From: JAYPUG01 sp038117265
GTDB lineage: Bacteria > Pseudomonadota > Alphaproteobacteria > UBA6615
Reading direction: 5' to 3'
DNA length: 7,930 bases
Assembly (NCBI GenBank): GCA_038117265.1
Contig: JAYOFO010000099.1
Location: forward strand, 1 to 7,930
Positions 6,291 to 7,930 of this stretch are shown piece by piece. The notes under the pieces are model-generated. The model searched no databases and had not been told where the DNA came from. It saw nothing but the letters and a program-made list of their open reading frames with translations. How positions within the stretch are numbered: position 1 is the first letter of the stretch; each line of letters starts with the position of its first letter. The position numbers and the translations under genes are program-made.

Positions 6291-6989
6291 CTAGTCGTAG
6301 ATCAGCCAGTCGCGCAGCAGCGCGGTGGCGGCCTGGGGTCGCTCTAGCGGCGGCATGTGACCGCAATCCTCGACGATCGACAACCGCCCGCGCGGCGCGA
6401 GGTCGGCGATCTCCTGGTGCTCCTCCACGGAGGTCAGCGCATCCGAGCGCCCGCAGATGGCGCGCACCGGGATGTCGGTGCCGCGCAGCAGCTCGCGGGA
6501 ATCCTCGCGCGTCAGCATAGCGCGGTGCCGGTCGGCGAAGAGCTGCGGCCCGACCCGCTGGCCCATCGCCCAGACCCGCGCGAACAGGGCCTCGCCATGG
6601 CGGTCGGGATGCAGCAGCTGCGGCACGAAGCGGCCGAGCAGATCCTCGAAGCGGCCCTCCTCGCAATCGGCGATGGCGGCGTGGCGGCCGGCGGCCTTCT
6701 GCGCGGTGTCGCCGCGCGACGAGGTGTCGAGCAGCGCGATCCGCGTCACCCGCGCGGGCGCCTGGCGCAGCACCTCCAGCGCGACATAGCCGCCCATGGA
6801 GAAGCCGGCGATGGCGAAACTCTCGGGCGCGTTCGCCAGCAGCGCGGCGGCGAGGCCCTGCATCGTGTCCGCCTCGTCGGCCGGCGCGAAGGCGATGTCG
6901 GCCACGTCGAGCATGTTGCGGCGCGCATGGGTCCACACCTCCGCGTCGCAGATCAGGCCCGGCACCAGGACGAGATTCTGTTTCGCCAT
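6291..6989 (-). CDS. Alpha/beta-fold hydrolase
   Basis: A 232-residue cytoplasmic alpha/beta-hydrolase with a full catalytic triad: Ser64 in the nucleophile elbow GFSMGG (62-67), Asp183 in GRSDALT and His211 in CGHMPPLE. The N-terminal LVLVPGL (6-12) is the usual first strand with oxyanion turn. A helical lid probably lies at about 108-165. It has no signal peptide or membrane segment. The ATG at 6989 has a strong Shine-Dalgarno GGGGAGGG (6995-7002) five bases upstream. It is the first gene of the minus-strand block and ends 28 bp before hyuA. Context suggests it acts on the substrate or product of HyuAB, for example as an esterase, lactonase or C-C hydrolase. The family is too broad to name the reaction. 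Confidence 0.9.
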   Translation of the reverse strand: MAKQNLVLVPGLICDAEVWTHARRNMLDVADIAFAPADEADTMQGLAAALLANAPESFAIAGFSMGGYVALEVLRQAPARVTRIALLDTSSRGDTAQKAAGRHAAIADCEEGRFEDLLGRFVPQLLHPDRHGEALFARVWAMGQRVGPQLFADRHRAMLTREDSRELLRGTDIPVRAICGRSDALTSVEEHQEIADLAPRGRLSIVEDCGHMPPLERPQAATALLRDWLIYD

Positions 6990-7109
6990 GTCGGCCCTCC
7001 CCTGTTCTTCCTGTTTCGTTGCCCACGAGCCTAGGCCGGGCTCAGATATCGCGAAAGAATATGATAGGCATGGTATCGATCAGTTTCCGCGATATCAGGA
7101 GGTACGCCC
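6990..7109. promoter_or_regulatory. Divergent promoter/operator region between lysR-type gene and hydrolase operon
   Basis: This 120-bp region separates divergently transcribed genes, the classic location for LysR-type control. Its centre (about 7044-7100) is clearly richer in A and T than the flanking DNA. A good -10-like TATGAT occurs on the plus strand at 7060-7065, overlapped by TATCAT on the minus strand (7061-7066), but no convincing -35 box accompanies either. Inner inverted repeats GATA-N7-TATC (7063-7077) and TGAT-N13-ATCA (7062-7082) lie at the centre. Promoter positions are therefore only suggested. Confidence 0.6.
7045..7096. promoter_or_regulatory. Long-spaced inverted repeat GATATCGCG...CGCGATATC, candidate LysR operator
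   Basis: Perfect 9-bp arms lie at 7045-7053 and 7088-7096, with centres 43 bp apart, about four helical turns. Each arm contains the self-complementary GATATC. The right arm ends directly before the AGGAGGT ribosome site of the LysR gene (7097-7103). Binding there could block expression of the regulator itself while the other arm sits near the hydrolase promoter. The arms are seen; the binding role is inferred. Confidence 0.5.
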
Positions 7110-7930
7110 GTGGAGACCCGCACCCTGCAGAACTTCCTGAGGGTGGCCGAGGCCGGCAAGCTCAGCCAGGCCGCCGCCGAGCTCAACCTGGCCCAGCCGG
7201 CGCTGAGCCGCCAGATGGCGCTGCTCGAGGCCGACCTGGGGGCCCAGCTCTTCGTGCGCCACCGGCGCGGCGTCGACCTGACCGAGGCCGGCACGCTGTT
7301 CCGCGAGCATGCCCGCGCCGTCCTCGCCGCGCTGGAGCAGGCCCGCGCCGAGGTCTCGGCCGCCGGCAGCGACCCGACCGGCACGGTCACCCTCGGCCTG
7401 CCCACCTCGATGTTCTACGTGCTGTCGGCCGACGCGGTGGCCGGCTACCGCGCCCGCTACCCCAACGTCTTCCTGCGCGTCCACGAGGCGATCGGCCACG
7501 TGATCGAGGGGCTGGTCGCCGAGGGCCGGCTGGATGCCGCGATCCTGATCGAGCCGCGGGCGATGCCCGGCGTCGCGCTCACCCCGCTGGTCGAGGAAGA
7601 CATCTGCGTGGTCGGGCCCGCCGATGCCGCGCTCTCGCTCGACCGGCCCGTCGATGCGGCCGCGCTGGCCGACGTGCCGATGATCATGTTCGCGCCCGAG
7701 AACCACGCCCAGCGCAGGGTGGAATCGCTGCTGGCCCGCAGCGGCCGGCGCCTCGACCCTGCGCTGGAGGTGGAGGGCCAGCCGCTGACCTTCGAGCTGG
7801 TGCGCCGCGGCCTCGGGCACACGCTGCTACCCGCTTGCGCCGTGCGCGCCGAGCTGGCCGCCGGTGGCATGAGCGCCGCGCCGATCGCCGGCGCGACCAT
7901 TGGCTGGTCGCTGGCCGTGGCGCGGGCCCG
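7110..7930 (+). CDS. LysR-family transcriptional regulator (3' truncated by window edge)
   Basis: An open frame of 273 complete codons runs to the right edge without a stop, so only the last few tens of residues of a usual ~300-residue protein are missing. The N-terminal winged helix-turn-helix (about 2-60) is typical: FLRVAEAGKLSQAAAELN, then AQPALSRQMALLE, then LGAQLFVRHRRGVDLTEAG. A linker helix (about 64-90) and a periplasmic-binding-like effector domain beginning near TGTVTLGLP follow. The start is GTG at 7110, set by a near-perfect AGGAGGT (7097-7103) six bases upstream. It diverges from the hydrolase-hyuA-hyuB genes and is their likely regulator. The effector is unknown but should be related to the pathway substrate. 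There are no frameshifts or odd codon use. Confidence 0.95.
   Translation, partial: METRTLQNFLRVAEAGKLSQAAAELNLAQPALSRQMALLEADLGAQLFVRHRRGVDLTEAGTLFREHARAVLAALEQARAEVSAAGSDPTGTVTLGLPTSMFYVLSADAVAGYRARYPNVFLRVHEAIGHVIEGLVAEGRLDAAILIEPRAMPGVALTPLVEEDICVVGPADAALSLDRPVDAAALADVPMIMFAPENHAQRRVESLLARSGRRLDPALEVEGQPLTFELVRRGLGHTLLPACAVRAELAAGGMSAAPIAGATIGWSLAVARA

Noticed and set aside
4541..6520. Long plus-strand open frame (659 codons) opposite hyuA
   Set aside because: It is antisense to a clear HyuA gene with all family motifs. Its translation is Arg/His/Gly/Ala-rich without recognisable motifs, as expected for the reverse frame of GC-rich coding DNA.
7095..7820. Minus-strand open frame of 241 codons opposite the LysR gene
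   Set aside because: The plus strand encodes a full LysR helix-turn-helix with an excellent ribosome site. The minus frame has no motif and would cover the LysR start.

Overview
The window is uniformly GC-rich and densely coded. The gene types (a TrmA/RlmD-like RNA methyltransferase next to TlyA, and a hydantoinase/oxoprolinase pair under a LysR regulator) fit a high-GC Gram-negative bacterium, most likely an alphaproteobacterium. That placement is inferred from gene content, codon bias and synteny, not from a marker gene.

Layout, left to right. Positions 1-98 hold the last 31 codons of an unidentified plus-strand gene. Its tail and the DNA after its stop are part of a 95-bp tandem repeat (2.4 copies, 65-291) that fills the gap up to a convergent gene. 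From 292 to 6989 five genes lie head to tail on the minus strand. In transcription order they are an alpha/beta-hydrolase (6291-6989), HyuA (4205-6262), HyuB (2391-4208), TlyA (1592-2365) and a TrmA/RlmD-type RNA methyltransferase (292-1599). A 120-bp divergent control region (6990-7109) separates this block from a plus-strand LysR-type regulator that starts with GTG at 7110 and runs off the right edge.

How it works together (inference). The LysR protein probably controls the hydrolase-hyuA-hyuB set. HyuA and HyuB form an ATP-dependent enzyme of the 5-oxoprolinase / N-methylhydantoinase / ketone-carboxylase superfamily, which opens cyclic amides or carboxylates ketones. The alpha/beta-hydrolase may process the substrate or product. 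The two RNA-modification genes behind hyuB are housekeeping and unrelated in function. They are separated from hyuB by only 25 bp and may receive readthrough transcription.

The least ordinary features are the tandem repeat that duplicates the end of a gene, the inverted repeat with GATATCGCG arms in the divergent promoter region, the hairpin filling the hyuB-tlyA gap in front of an SD-less GTG start, and the three-gene catabolic cassette whose substrate cannot be read from the sequence.
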